DNA of 22,689 nt, from NCBI GenBank assembly GCA_029298735.1, contig JANSLP010000441.1:1-22689 (forward strand), read 5' to 3'. The notes under the pieces were generated by a model. It was not told where the DNA came from. It made no database searches and saw only the letters and a program-made list of their open reading frames with translations. Source of the DNA: Ophiostoma sp. CBS 140.51 (Eukaryota; Ascomycota; Sordariomycetes; Ophiostomatales; Ophiostomataceae). Below are positions 1 through 8,825 of the stretch, piece by piece. Both the position numbers and the translations under genes were made by a program. Each line of letters starts with the position of its first letter. The first letter of the stretch is position 1.

Positions 1-439
1 CGGTCATCATAGCAGGGAACGCCACCAACAAATGGAAGAGGAGGGCAGGGCGAGACCGCGTGCCAAAAAAGATAAAAAAAATAAAGAGTGAAAAAAAAAG
101 AATCCAGAGAGCCTCAGAAGCTGAGAGAATACAAGGGGTCCATATCATGGATCCATCTGCAATAGAGCACCTCCTGCTCTACGACTCAAAACACGTTCAT
201 TCTTGCTGATGTATTCCTTGGCTGCATTGAAGCCAGTGTCATAGGCTCCCATAATCACCGACCCAAATCCGTGCCAAGATCCGTGACTCGGCGTCTTTTG
301 ACAACGGGCCACGAAAGTACAAATCGTCATTCATCCGCGTCTATTTTGTCCCTCGCATAGGCCGTGGGTCACGTTGTATGCATGGTCGATCACTGCAGAG
401 CGGGAAGAGGCTCGTTCTTTTCATAGAAGGTCGGGATAT

Positions 440-472
440 TGATAGTTTGCCTATATTGGCAATGCAAGATAG
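440..472. promoter_or_regulatory. Pair of GATA-factor (AreA/NIT2-type) sites
   Basis: Two HGATAR matches lie 27 bp apart on the same strand: TGATAG at 440-445 and AGATAG at 467-472. They are about 410-440 bp upstream of the glutaminase start. Fungal nitrogen regulators of the AreA/NIT2 family bind such elements, best when two lie within about 30 bp. Glutaminase is a plausible nitrogen-regulated gene. The motif is short and common, so this is inference only. Confidence 0.35.
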
Positions 473-718
473 ACCTGATTGTTCTTACATTGTTTGCTAT
501 TTCTATACCTTTCCCCTCCGAGCAATATCAAGCCGCCAGGTCCAGATGCACCAAGTTGGATCTTGCTTTTACCTGTAACAGTTGACGGCTTCCTCCGACT
601 TGAGCTCATAGTCCGACCAAACTCCGAGTGACCATTTGCTGTGCTATACCTTCATCTTAAACGGAAATGGTGCTTATTTTCATCTTCAATACTCTGCTCT
701 CGACTACCTTTAACTTAC

Positions 719-817
719 ATGACTTTCGTGAGACGACAAGGTTCTGACCTTTCTCACACCCCATTCACCAATACATCAAGACGTCGCAATTTTCGACTCC
801 CCATTTCCTTGCCTTGA
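719..817 (+). other. Possible upstream ORF in glutaminase leader (32 aa)
   Basis: An ATG at 719 opens a 32-codon frame ending in TGA at 815-817, 63 bp before the glutaminase ATG. If transcription starts upstream of 719 it would be read first and could damp translation of the main frame. The transcription start is unknown and the peptide has no recognisable feature. Confidence 0.2.
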
Positions 818-880
818 CGGTCTTACGGTGACAACACATCTTTTCTTACACCGGACTCGGCGTCTACTCACCTGACCGTC

Positions 881-3733
881 ATGCGGTTCCGCCACTTCTC
901 AGGGCTTGCTGTGACGGCGGCCTGTCTCACTGGAGCGTCAGCTAACTACATCCACTCGGATGGTCAAGATGCTAACAACCACTCACTTCCAGAATACTCA
1001 CCTGCTCGACCACCGTCCATCCCTCTAGCCGTCCGCAGCCCCTACTTGAGCGCCTGGGTCACAACCGCCGGCAACACCACACTCAACAGCGGGTCAGCTA
1101 CATTTTGGTCGGGCATTCCGCTCGGATGGGACGGCATGGTGGCCGTCGACAATGTCACATACGAGTACCTGGGCACGGGCGCACAGTCACTGCAGCGGAT
1201 CACAGGTCTCGAGCCGGCACGGCCGCAGTCGGTGCGCTACGATGCGCACTACTCCAACTTTACCTTTCTGGCGGGGCCCGTGGAGATTACTGCCAGCTTC
1301 TTCTCACCGGTGACGCCCAAAGACATTTGCCGAACATCGATCCCGATGAGCTACCTGACGATACGGGTACGGGTATTGGATGGTAAGCCGCACGATATTC
1401 GCCTGTACTCGGATGTCAACGATGCCTGGATCCGACGGCAGCGAGCATCTCCCCTGTTATGGGACCTGACCCAGGACAGGAGCACGCCGGCGATCAATGG
1501 AAGCGTTGCAGGCTCAGAGAGTGGGAGCGACGGAGGAGGCAACGAGACAATATCAAACTCTGCGGCTCCGTATACCTGGAACTTACAGCAAAGCATTCCT
1601 TACTTGATGGCGGAAGATAACGACATGGCACAATGGGGCAACTTTACATACTCGACGGCCCCGTTTGGTGCACGCCTCAGCTTCGAAAACGGCGATCCCG
1701 TGGGTGTGCGCTATGGGTTCGTCACGCAACGGGAGTTGCCGAGTCTCCTACAGCGCAACTTTGCGAGCTTTGCCGGGAAAGAGTCTGTGTTTGCTTTTGC
1801 ACACGACTTTGGCAGCGTTGGTGGTGATGACAACCATCGGAAAGAAGTGTCTGTGCGGTATAGCATCGGCTCTATCCAAACACCCACGGCCCGTTACCTC
1901 TACTCTGGCGGCGTGGCCCAGCTTCGGCCGTGGTGGCAGACATGCTATGGCGAGGATACAGCATCGCTGGTGCGTTACCACTGGCACGACTTTGAGACGG
2001 TCAGCCGACTGGCGGCCGAGGTGACAGAGTCACTGCTGGACGATATTGCGCAGTATTATGACGAGAAATCCGATGGATGGACATCGTCAAACAGCAGTGG
2101 CACAAATGGCACAGCCAGAGCGGCAGCACTCTTTCCCAACACGACGCTCTTGACCACGACCACGCTGACATCAACTTCGACCATCACGACAGCACAGCCA
2201 TTGGCTACCAGCACCAACACGGCCCGTGGTTATTACATCTTCGACCCGGACACGGCATACGGTTTCCTCAGTTCGCGCGACAACACCACTGGCGTGGCCG
2301 TCCCAGGAGTGTCTGAGGCTGACTCCCTGTATGCGATAGTGGCTCTGTCGGCACGTCAGGTCATGGGATCGTACATTTATGTGATCCCGCCGTCGGCATC
2401 CTCATCGGCATCTTCGGACATTGAGCCTCTCATGTTCCAAAAGGAGATCTCCAGCGACGGCAACCTCAACTCCATCGACGTCATCTTTCCGACAGCGCCC
2501 TTCTTTCTTTGGGCCAACCCAGAGATGCTCAAGTACCTTATGCAGCCAGTGTATGAAATGCAAGAGGGCACCTTCTATCCCAATAGCTATTGTGCACACG
2601 ATATTGGCGCACAGTTCCCCAACGCCACAGGCCACGTCGACGGCAACGATGAATACATGCCCGTCGAAGAGTCGGGCAACTTTATCCTGCTGGCGTATGC
2701 ATACTACCGCTTTGCGAACGGAAACACGGACGCAGGAGCATGGCTCGCTAGCCACTACCGCCTGCTAAAGCAGTTTGCACAATACCTCGTCGACTTCTCG
2801 CTCGTGCCTGCTGCGCAGCTCAGCACTGACGACTTTGCCGGCACACTCGCCAACCAAACCAACCTGGCCATCAAGGGCATCCTGGGCATCGCCGCCATGG
2901 GCGAGATTGCACGCATCGCGGGCCAGCCGGGCGACGCGGCCCATTTCAAGACGCTCGCCCAAGATTACTACCGGCAATGGACATACTTGGCAATCGACCC
3001 AAACCGCACGCACACGCTGCTTGCATATCAGTGGCGCTCGAGCTGGGGACTGCTGTACAATGTTTTCATGGACAAGCTATTGGATCTCGGCGTCGTTGGC
3101 GACGACGTGTACGAGATGCAGTCAGCGTGGTATGTTCAAGTTTCGCAGGTTTTTGGCGTGCCGCTTGATAGCCGCCACCACTACACCAAGAGCGATTGGA
3201 TGATGTGGGTGGCAGCAACATGCACCCCGAAAACGCGGCGTCTACTGGTGACAAGTCTCGCATACTGGCTCAACTTCACGACGACGGAACACCCCTTTTC
3301 GGACCTGTTTGAGGTCGTCGGCTCGGGATACTACCCCCAGGTGCCACAGGACATCCGTTTCCAGGCACGACCCGTCGTCGGCGGGCACTTTGCCATCCTG
3401 GCTCTCGCACGCAGCCGTCAGTTGGGCAATGTAAACATTGATGGCGGTGCAAATGGGACCGGAGCCGGCCACAGGGGCAATTCGACGAGCGAAGTGGCTC
3501 TGCCGACCGGTGCCAGCTCGGACTTGAGTGGTAGCGCATCCAAGGCACCGCCGCCGACGACCGTCATTGTGACAGGAGGCACAAACACGGCAACGTCGAC
3601 GAGTTTGACATCCAGCACGACCTCAAGCAAGTCTCCACCTGATGACGGTGAAGGAAAGCCAAAGCCGGTCAGTCTGAGTCATCCGGCGGGCGATTCATAT
3701 GGAAATGGCCAGAGACGGTCGAGAAGATGGTGA
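881..3733 (+). CDS. gtaA: Secreted glutaminase, GtaA family (DUF5127/DUF4965/DUF1793)
   Basis: Likely hydrolyses L-glutamine to glutamate and ammonia outside the cell or in the wall, as known for Aspergillus GtaA; this family is unrelated to bacterial glutaminases. The single exon encodes 950 residues. A signal peptide covers about 1-21, with an Ala-Ser-Ala cleavage site before Asn22. The N-terminal region opens with the family-like SPYLSAWV and holds DNDMAQWG; the C-terminal half holds HDIGAQFPN (573-581), DEYMPVEESGNF (590-601), WRSSWGLLYN (718-727), YTKSDWMMW (from 768) and VVGGHFAILAL. Many N-glycosylation sequons fit secretion. A Ser/Thr-rich insert (about 397-449) and a Ser/Thr-rich tail (about 880-935) look non-conserved. 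The protein ends basic, without a hydrophobic tail, so a GPI anchor is unlikely. The ATG is the first one followed by a signal peptide. Family assignment is firm; substrate is inferred from the family. Confidence 0.92.
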   Translation: MRFRHFSGLAVTAACLTGASANYIHSDGQDANNHSLPEYSPARPPSIPLAVRSPYLSAWVTTAGNTTLNSGSATFWSGIPLGWDGMVAVDNVTYEYLGTGAQSLQRITGLEPARPQSVRYDAHYSNFTFLAGPVEITASFFSPVTPKDICRTSIPMSYLTIRVRVLDGKPHDIRLYSDVNDAWIRRQRASPLLWDLTQDRSTPAINGSVAGSESGSDGGGNETISNSAAPYTWNLQQSIPYLMAEDNDMAQWGNFTYSTAPFGARLSFENGDPVGVRYGFVTQRELPSLLQRNFASFAGKESVFAFAHDFGSVGGDDNHRKEVSVRYSIGSIQTPTARYLYSGGVAQLRPWWQTCYGEDTASLVRYHWHDFETVSRLAAEVTESLLDDIAQYYDEKSDGWTSSNSSGTNGTARAAALFPNTTLLTTTTLTSTSTITTAQPLATSTNTARGYYIFDPDTAYGFLSSRDNTTGVAVPGVSEADSLYAIVALSARQVMGSYIYVIPPSASSSASSDIEPLMFQKEISSDGNLNSIDVIFPTAPFFLWANPEMLKYLMQPVYEMQEGTFYPNSYCAHDIGAQFPNATGHVDGNDEYMPVEESGNFILLAYAYYRFANGNTDAGAWLASHYRLLKQFAQYLVDFSLVPAAQLSTDDFAGTLANQTNLAIKGILGIAAMGEIARIAGQPGDAAHFKTLAQDYYRQWTYLAIDPNRTHTLLAYQWRSSWGLLYNVFMDKLLDLGVVGDDVYEMQSAWYVQVSQVFGVPLDSRHHYTKSDWMMWVAATCTPKTRRLLVTSLAYWLNFTTTEHPFSDLFEVVGSGYYPQVPQDIRFQARPVVGGHFAILALARSRQLGNVNIDGGANGTGAGHRGNSTSEVALPTGASSDLSGSASKAPPPTTVIVTGGTNTATSTSLTSSTTSSKSPPDDGEGKPKPVSLSHPAGDSYGNGQRRSRRW

Positions 3734-4286
3734 GAAGGAGAGCAGGTGGTAAAAGAGCTAGGGGATCAATTGAGAGTATGAATTTGAAATTATTTTCGAT
3801 GTATTTTGAGAGCATTTATGTCTTTTGCGCTGTATTGTCGTTTCATTCATGGGCGCGATTAAAATAAAAAGAATGAAAACAAGTCGATATTACTTTGGCT
3901 CAAAGGAGCAAGTGTTGGCGATTCTGGAAATAACGCCCTGTATTAGTGACTGTAACTGCCCTAAGAGCACTCGTAACGGGAATGGCAGGTGCAACGGCGC
4001 ATCTCTTGGAGCTAGCACATCCCCTAAAACCGTGCCTGCCAGCGCGTATGTCAGCACGGCTGTGACCTTCAAGGAGGAAAGAGCTGCCCCGCCAAAAAGG
4101 CGCTTTGAAGTGACGAAAGATGCATCATAGCTTCAGCCTCATTCATCTACAAATTCCACTCGACTCTCTGCTAATCTCAAAAGTGAAGATATACGATAAA
4201 AATAGACTGCGACGAAAGCACGCAGAAATACTCACCCACCACCATACGAACGTCTTCGCAGATATACAGTATACGCCCTAAATACG
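3734..4286. other. Intergenic: 3' end of glutaminase, promoter of RQT4 homologue
   Basis: It holds the presumed 3' UTR with an AATAAA at 3863-3868 and then about 400 bp of promoter and leader for the next gene. Short open frames occur on both strands but the longer ones begin with TTG rather than ATG. A CGATAA (HGATAR) lies near 4194. I see no gene here. Confidence 0.6.
3863..3868 (+). terminator. Candidate poly(A) signal, glutaminase
   Basis: AATAAA lies about 130 bp after the glutaminase stop in an A-rich context, the usual spacing for a fungal polyadenylation signal. Fungal signals are loose, so the match is only suggestive. Confidence 0.4.
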
Positions 4287-6314
4287 ATGTCCAAAGCCCA
4301 ACTCGGCCGGCTCATTGAGCTGCCCGACGATGCCTTGCAACAGGTTCTCGACTATGCCTCTACGCTGTCCAAGGCTGAAGCCGCAGAGCACTTTACGAAC
4401 TTACTAGGAAGCGACCCGGCTGCGATCGAGTTTGTCGCGGCCTTCAACTCACGGCGACACGACCCCGCGGCCGGCAGCGCGTCGGCTGTCGCAGCAGCAG
4501 CCAGCAACTCCGGGGCAAACACACCCGGTACGAGCAGCCCCGGTGCCATTGAGCCCGCCCCAAAGCACCACAGACAGAAGAAGAAGAAGGCACCTTTACA
4601 CACACCACCCCCTCGCCAGGTTACGAGTCTTGCGCCGCCACCGGGCGCGGTCTACAACAAGAAGGATATTGGGGATGACTATATGGGCGGCCGGTCGTCG
4701 GGCGCGACCACGCCGTTGGCAGTCGCAGCTGCGGGTATTGTCCGTGGTGCGACACCAGTATCTGCATCGACGACACCACCGCCGCAGCCCTCACCACGGA
4801 AGCAACCGTCACCACAGCCCGCAGCACCAGCGCCATCACAAAAGCAACGATCTGGCGGCGGCGGCGGCGGTGGCTCTCTGATTTCAGACGCACTCGCTCC
4901 CAAGCCGAAGAACCGCAAGGATACACCGACGGCCAAGATCAACATCACGGGCGGTACCGCCATGCACGGCGCTGCGACGGCGCTCTCCGAATTTGACGCC
5001 GCCATTCGCTCGCTCGAGGTCAGCACGAACCCGACACTGGCCAACAACGGAGGCAAAGACGGTGAAGACAGTGTTGCTGCTCGTCGCTGCAACTGTGTTG
5101 CCACGCGCCACCCGCTGCAGACAGCCGCACCCAACTGCCAGTCCTGCGGCAAAGTCATTTGCATCAAGGAGGGGTTGGGCCCGTGTACGTCGTGCGGCTC
5201 CCCGCTACTGTCACCGGCCGAGGTGCAGGCCATGATCAAGGAGCTGCGCGCGGAGCGGGGCCGTGAGAAGATGGCCGCCGACCGCGAAGCGCATCGTCGC
5301 ATTGATGTGAGCTACGGCGGCAAGAACCGCATGGGCGGTGCCATGACACACGCGCAGCACGCTTCGGGCCCGCACATGGTCGCGGGGCACACAAAGTGGG
5401 GCGGTGATGACGATGGCTTTGTGAGCCTAGCGGAGGCGGCCAAGGCCACGGAGACGCAGGTACAGACGGCCGAGGCCAAGGCACGCGCACACCGTGACAA
5501 GCTGTTGGCCTTCCAGGCACAGAATGCACAGCGTACGACGGTGCGCGACGAGGCGGCCGACTTTGACGTGGGCGATGCCATGGTGAGCGGAGGCGATGGC
5601 GACACGCCGACGTCGCGTAACCTGTGGGCAACGCCCGAGGAGCGTGCGCGCGAGCTGCGGCGGCAGCAGAAGCTGTTGTGGGAGATGGAGTGGAATGCGC
5701 GGCCCGAGTACGAGAAGCGGCAGCAGGTGCTGAGCATCGACGTGACAGGTCGCAAGGTGTTCCGCAAGACAGTCGTTGTGGACCGCCCACCGACACCCAA
5801 GAGCGACGAGGATGAGGACAACCTCAACGATGAGTACGGCCACGGCGGCAAGGGCGCGGCGATCTTGACCGATGCGGACGGCAACAAGGATACAGGCGCG
5901 AGCCGGACGGCAGGCGGCGGTGCATTCAGCAAGAATCCGCTGCTGGGCCATCTCATTAAGCCAGTCTACGATGCTGAGAGCCGTGCAAAAGCCGCCGAAA
6001 AAGAAAAGGCCGAGAAGGAGAAAGAGAAACAAAAGGGCAAGGGTAAAGACAAGGACAAGATCAAGGAGAAGGAAGGAGGTAAGGGCAAGGGAAAGGCTGA
6101 TGGTGTCAAGGATGAGGCTGCGAGCAGCAGCAAGATTGCTAGCGAGTCTTCTCCGCTGCCCGGCCGCCGCGACAACCCCAATGCGGCCAGTCGCTGGCGG
6201 CGTGTGCAGGACGACCTCGATAACAACGAGGCCGTGATCCTGGATGGAGGTATCTATGGTGCAGGTGTGCCAAAATCGACCCTTCCCGCCGGCGATGAGC
6301 CAGAGTGTGGTTGA
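4287..6314 (+). CDS. RQT4: TRIP4/ASC-1 homologue, Rqt4-like C2HC5 zinc-finger protein of the RQT complex
   Basis: Homologue of human TRIP4/ASC-1 and yeast Rqt4, a subunit of the ribosome-quality-control trigger complex (with Slh1/ASCC3 and Cue3/ASCC2) that splits collided, ubiquitin-marked ribosomes; cytosolic. The 675-residue single exon has an acidic-helical N-terminal domain at 1-60. The C2HC5 zinc finger has candidate ligands C268, C270, H275, C284, C287, C292, C300 and C303, enough for two zinc ions. A conserved helical stretch around 450-500 includes EERARELRRQQKLLW and VTGRKVFRK. A Lys/Glu-rich charged segment (about 565-620) precedes a C-terminal SRWRRVQDDLDNNEAVILDGG-like block. Long Ala/Pro/Ser-rich linkers lie between domains, including a poly-Gly run at 190-196. 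The first in-frame ATG is used. It converges with the next gene, 195 bp apart. The zinc finger makes the family call strong; the complex role is by homology. Confidence 0.9.
   Translation: MSKAQLGRLIELPDDALQQVLDYASTLSKAEAAEHFTNLLGSDPAAIEFVAAFNSRRHDPAAGSASAVAAAASNSGANTPGTSSPGAIEPAPKHHRQKKKKAPLHTPPPRQVTSLAPPPGAVYNKKDIGDDYMGGRSSGATTPLAVAAAGIVRGATPVSASTTPPPQPSPRKQPSPQPAAPAPSQKQRSGGGGGGGSLISDALAPKPKNRKDTPTAKINITGGTAMHGAATALSEFDAAIRSLEVSTNPTLANNGGKDGEDSVAARRCNCVATRHPLQTAAPNCQSCGKVICIKEGLGPCTSCGSPLLSPAEVQAMIKELRAERGREKMAADREAHRRIDVSYGGKNRMGGAMTHAQHASGPHMVAGHTKWGGDDDGFVSLAEAAKATETQVQTAEAKARAHRDKLLAFQAQNAQRTTVRDEAADFDVGDAMVSGGDGDTPTSRNLWATPEERARELRRQQKLLWEMEWNARPEYEKRQQVLSIDVTGRKVFRKTVVVDRPPTPKSDEDEDNLNDEYGHGGKGAAILTDADGNKDTGASRTAGGGAFSKNPLLGHLIKPVYDAESRAKAAEKEKAEKEKEKQKGKGKDKDKIKEKEGGKGKGKADGVKDEAASSSKIASESSPLPGRRDNPNAASRWRRVQDDLDNNEAVILDGGIYGAGVPKSTLPAGDEPECG
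4854..4874 (+). repeat. GGC trinucleotide run (poly-Gly) inside the RQT4 homologue
   Basis: Seven Gly codons in a row, six GGC and one GGT, form a small in-frame microsatellite encoding residues 190-196. It sits in the low-complexity linker before the zinc finger, so length changes would be tolerated. Confidence 0.8.
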
Positions 6315-6509
6315 GCAAGTAATGAAGGTCACATGAAGATACGGCGAAAAGCATAGAAAATTAGATTTGCATAAAAATGTCAAAGTATTGAAAAACAATG
6401 ATATCTAGTACTGTGCAATAATGAATAAACTAAGCAAACAAAATATACGCCATTCAGGCTATCGTGGTATTATATCTTCAAACATCCTATTTTCAAAGCC
6501 CAAATCTTC
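6315..6509. other. Convergent 3' region between RQT4 homologue and 771-aa gene
   Basis: This 195-bp A/T-rich spacer separates two convergent stop codons. An AATAAA for the rightward gene lies at 6424-6429. No clear AATAAA for the leftward gene is present. The transcripts may overlap at their 3' ends. Confidence 0.6.
6424..6429 (+). terminator. Candidate poly(A) signal, RQT4 homologue
   Basis: AATAAA lies 110 bp after the stop codon in an A/T-rich 3' region, at usual spacing. Confidence 0.4.
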
Positions 6510-8825
6510 CTAACGGCTCGACTGGGACGTCAGGCGCTCCAGCTGGGCCACTGACGCCTGCACCTCCTCATCGGTGGGCAGGTTGACAATCAGCAAGTAC
6601 AGCACATCCTGCTGCATGATCTTCTTGATACCTCGGGCGCCACTGGCGTTGCCACGGCCGCGGTTGTTGAGACGGTTCATGTTGTTGGGCCGGCTGTTGT
6701 TCGTGTTGGTGTTGTTGTACTGGGCACTGCCGCCTTGGTAGTTGGTGGTGGCGTTGTAGCCAGAGTTGTACTGCTCTCCCTCGTAGCCGTACTGAGTGGC
6801 GGACTGTTCGTACTGGTACGGAGGACGGTCGGTCTGGTAGTCCGACGAGCTGCCGTAGGGTGCAGGCGGATTCGATGAAGGGGACGAGCCACCATAGGGA
6901 GCTGGAGGGTTGGCATACTGCATCTGGCGCTGCTGGTACTGATTGTTGTTGTCAAAGAAGCCGCCGGCGTTACCATTGTTGACGTCGTTGTTGTTACCGT
7001 TATCAATGGCACGGCTCTGGCTCTGCTGGCGCTGCTCCTTCAACTTGGTCACACCGGCACCAATCAGGCTGATGCCCATACCGATGGGGCCCTGCCGACG
7101 GCGACGGTCCCAATGGCTCTCGGAGCTGCCGTCCTCGTTGTAACCACTGTTGCCACCCATACCACGGCCTAGAAGGCCACCACCCAGACCTCCACCCAGG
7201 CCGCCACTGATGCCACCGATGAGACCGCCACGTCCACCGCGGCGATCGTCGGGGACAATGTTGCCACCAGACAGGAGCGCAATGAGCGAGCCACTGTTGG
7301 CCGGGTGGTTGGGGTCGGCAAATCGCGACATGAAGGGCTTGCGGGCGTCGGACGGGACAGCGACGGATGAGCCCTGGTGCCCGCCCTCGTACTCGGCTTG
7401 GGCGCGGCGATCGAGGTAGCTCGAAACAAACTTGCCGGAGCTCTTCCACTTGTTCTTGGAGGGCGCGCCATCACCACCCTCGGCCGCCGCCAAATCTCGC
7501 TCGGCAGCATTGTCGAGGTCCGGGTAGACTAGTTCAGCGGCTTGAGGCAGCTCGAGCTCGGTGTAGGTCATGCCGTTGTTGGTGCGCAGGTTGCGCATGG
7601 CCGCCTTGGTCTTCTTGGTCTTGCTGGTGTTGCTGTTGCCGCCAAGTGCGGCCATCTGGCTGTACTTGACGGTCGTTTGGTTGATGTCGAGGCGCTCCGA
7701 TGAGACCAAACTCTTGCCAAAGGCCGACTTGAGGCCACCAAGAAGGCCGCCGCCCGTAGCGTTGGGCATGTCGTCCTTGAAGGCCATGACCATGGCGAAC
7801 AGACCGCGGGGCATGAACAGTTCCTGATTGGCGCGGTCGAGGAAGGTGTTGTTGCGGTGGCGCGACTGCATCTCGCGCGCAGTTCCTGCGACGACCTGGA
7901 CGACGATGCTGGCAATCTGGGCACCAGCCTCGGGGACGAAACCGACGATACCAGCAGCGACGTAGACAACGTCGATCCAAGGACTGGCCTTACTAGCCAG
8001 ATACCAGCCCTTGAGGAAGCGCAGAAAAACGTCCTGGTTGATGCCACAGTCGTCGAGGACAGGGGCATAGGCGCGCACAAAGCCGCGAGCCTTAGTACGC
8101 GGTCGGCGCTGAGGGATGATGACGGGGCAAGGGATGCGGCGCATAGGCGCAGGTGCAGGGCCGGCCAGGCGTACCAGCTCTTTGACCATACGGGCTTGCT
8201 TCTTTTCCTCCTTCTTGTCCTTGCTCTCCTCGCCGTCTTCCCCAGCTTCACCATCTCTGTCCATCGCCTCGTCGAGCTCGTTGGCCCCTGAACCGCGTCG
8301 AGAGTTGTCTTCGCCAGGCGAGATGGGAGAGCCCGGTGCCTCACCGGCTGCTACTGAGTAGGCAGGAGGATCCATGTACTCAGCCATGTCGTCAAGCTCC
8401 CAGGCGGCCTCATCGTCGTAGTAGCCATAGCCGTCGGACTCGAGAAGTTGACGCTCTTTTTCAGCAAGCTGGCGCTTTTCTTCTTCGGGTGTGAGGTAGG
8501 CAGGAGGGAGGTTGGAGGAGTCAGGGACGTTGGTTGCACTGGAGGGACCGGCAACTGCGGTGTTGTTGTAGTTGTTGTAGTTGCTGTTGCTGTAATTGGA
8601 AGGACCGGCGGGAGATGCGCCTTCCTGGTAGGAGACTTGCCGGCTGACCGAACGGCTGTCGACAGGACTGCGGGTGCCTTCATTGGGTGCGTTCTGGCCG
8701 CTTTGGCTACAGCTGCGGCTGCCGTCGTCGCTTTCCTTGGCAGCCTTACTCTTGGCACGCGAGTGGTGAATGGCCTCGGAAGCCAGGCCAATGCCAGCGC
8801 CAACGATCTTGACGATGCCACTCAT
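6510..8825 (-). CDS. Conserved fungal protein of unknown function with Gly-rich segment and prion-like tail
   Basis: I recall similar fungal hypothetical proteins but no known function. The 771 residues run: a Gly-rich hydrophobic start (KIVGAGIGLASEAIHH, 6-21); a disordered Ser/Asn-rich part; an acidic region with a PPAY-type motif (107-110); a charged Glu/Lys stretch (180-210). Next comes the best folded block (about 230-350), with FVRAYAPVLDDCGI, PWIDVVYVAAGIVGFVPEAG and ELFMPRGLFAMVMAFKDDMP. A Gly-repeat segment (530-560) leads to a second hydrophobic patch, IGMGISLIGAGVTKLKE (581-597), then a Q/N/Y-rich prion-like tail (about 605-730) with two NPPAPYG repeats. It ends in a conserved-looking block, KKIMQQDVLYLLIVNLPTDEE (734-754). 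There is no signal peptide. The start has a good context (CACCATG on the coding strand). It could bind membranes or form assemblies, which is inference from composition. Confidence 0.85.
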   Translation of the reverse strand: MSGIVKIVGAGIGLASEAIHHSRAKSKAAKESDDGSRSCSQSGQNAPNEGTRSPVDSRSVSRQVSYQEGASPAGPSNYSNSNYNNYNNTAVAGPSSATNVPDSSNLPPAYLTPEEEKRQLAEKERQLLESDGYGYYDDEAAWELDDMAEYMDPPAYSVAAGEAPGSPISPGEDNSRRGSGANELDEAMDRDGEAGEDGEESKDKKEEKKQARMVKELVRLAGPAPAPMRRIPCPVIIPQRRPRTKARGFVRAYAPVLDDCGINQDVFLRFLKGWYLASKASPWIDVVYVAAGIVGFVPEAGAQIASIVVQVVAGTAREMQSRHRNNTFLDRANQELFMPRGLFAMVMAFKDDMPNATGGGLLGGLKSAFGKSLVSSERLDINQTTVKYSQMAALGGNSNTSKTKKTKAAMRNLRTNNGMTYTELELPQAAELVYPDLDNAAERDLAAAEGGDGAPSKNKWKSSGKFVSSYLDRRAQAEYEGGHQGSSVAVPSDARKPFMSRFADPNHPANSGSLIALLSGGNIVPDDRRGGRGGLIGGISGGLGGGLGGGLLGRGMGGNSGYNEDGSSESHWDRRRRQGPIGMGISLIGAGVTKLKEQRQQSQSRAIDNGNNNDVNNGNAGGFFDNNNQYQQRQMQYANPPAPYGGSSPSSNPPAPYGSSSDYQTDRPPYQYEQSATQYGYEGEQYNSGYNATTNYQGGSAQYNNTNTNNSRPNNMNRLNNRGRGNASGARGIKKIMQQDVLYLLIVNLPTDEEVQASVAQLERLTSQSSR

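Larger units (their letters stand above)
1..880. other. Intergenic / promoter region upstream of glutaminase
   Basis: No convincing gene is contained here. Positions 60-110 are a purine run on this strand, so a C/T-rich tract on the other strand, like a fungal 5' leader. It would lead into two ATGs read leftward at 10-8 and 7-5, so a divergent gene may start at the left edge. A 61-codon ATG-started frame at 145-330 on the minus strand looks slightly protein-like but has no recognised family. From about 580 to 880 the sequence is C/T-rich promoter or leader for the downstream gene. Confidence 0.6.

Noticed and set aside
3890..4072. Minus-strand 60-codon frame that looks like a small secreted protein (hydrophobic start)
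   Set aside because: It opens with TTG, not ATG; the nearest upstream ATGs (4128 and 4125 on that strand) are in another frame and hit a stop. No cysteine pattern supports an effector.
5427..6398. 323-codon open frame antisense to the RQT4 homologue
   Set aside because: Leucine-rich shadow of the Lys/Glu-rich sense segment; no recognisable motif and the sense frame carries the zinc finger.
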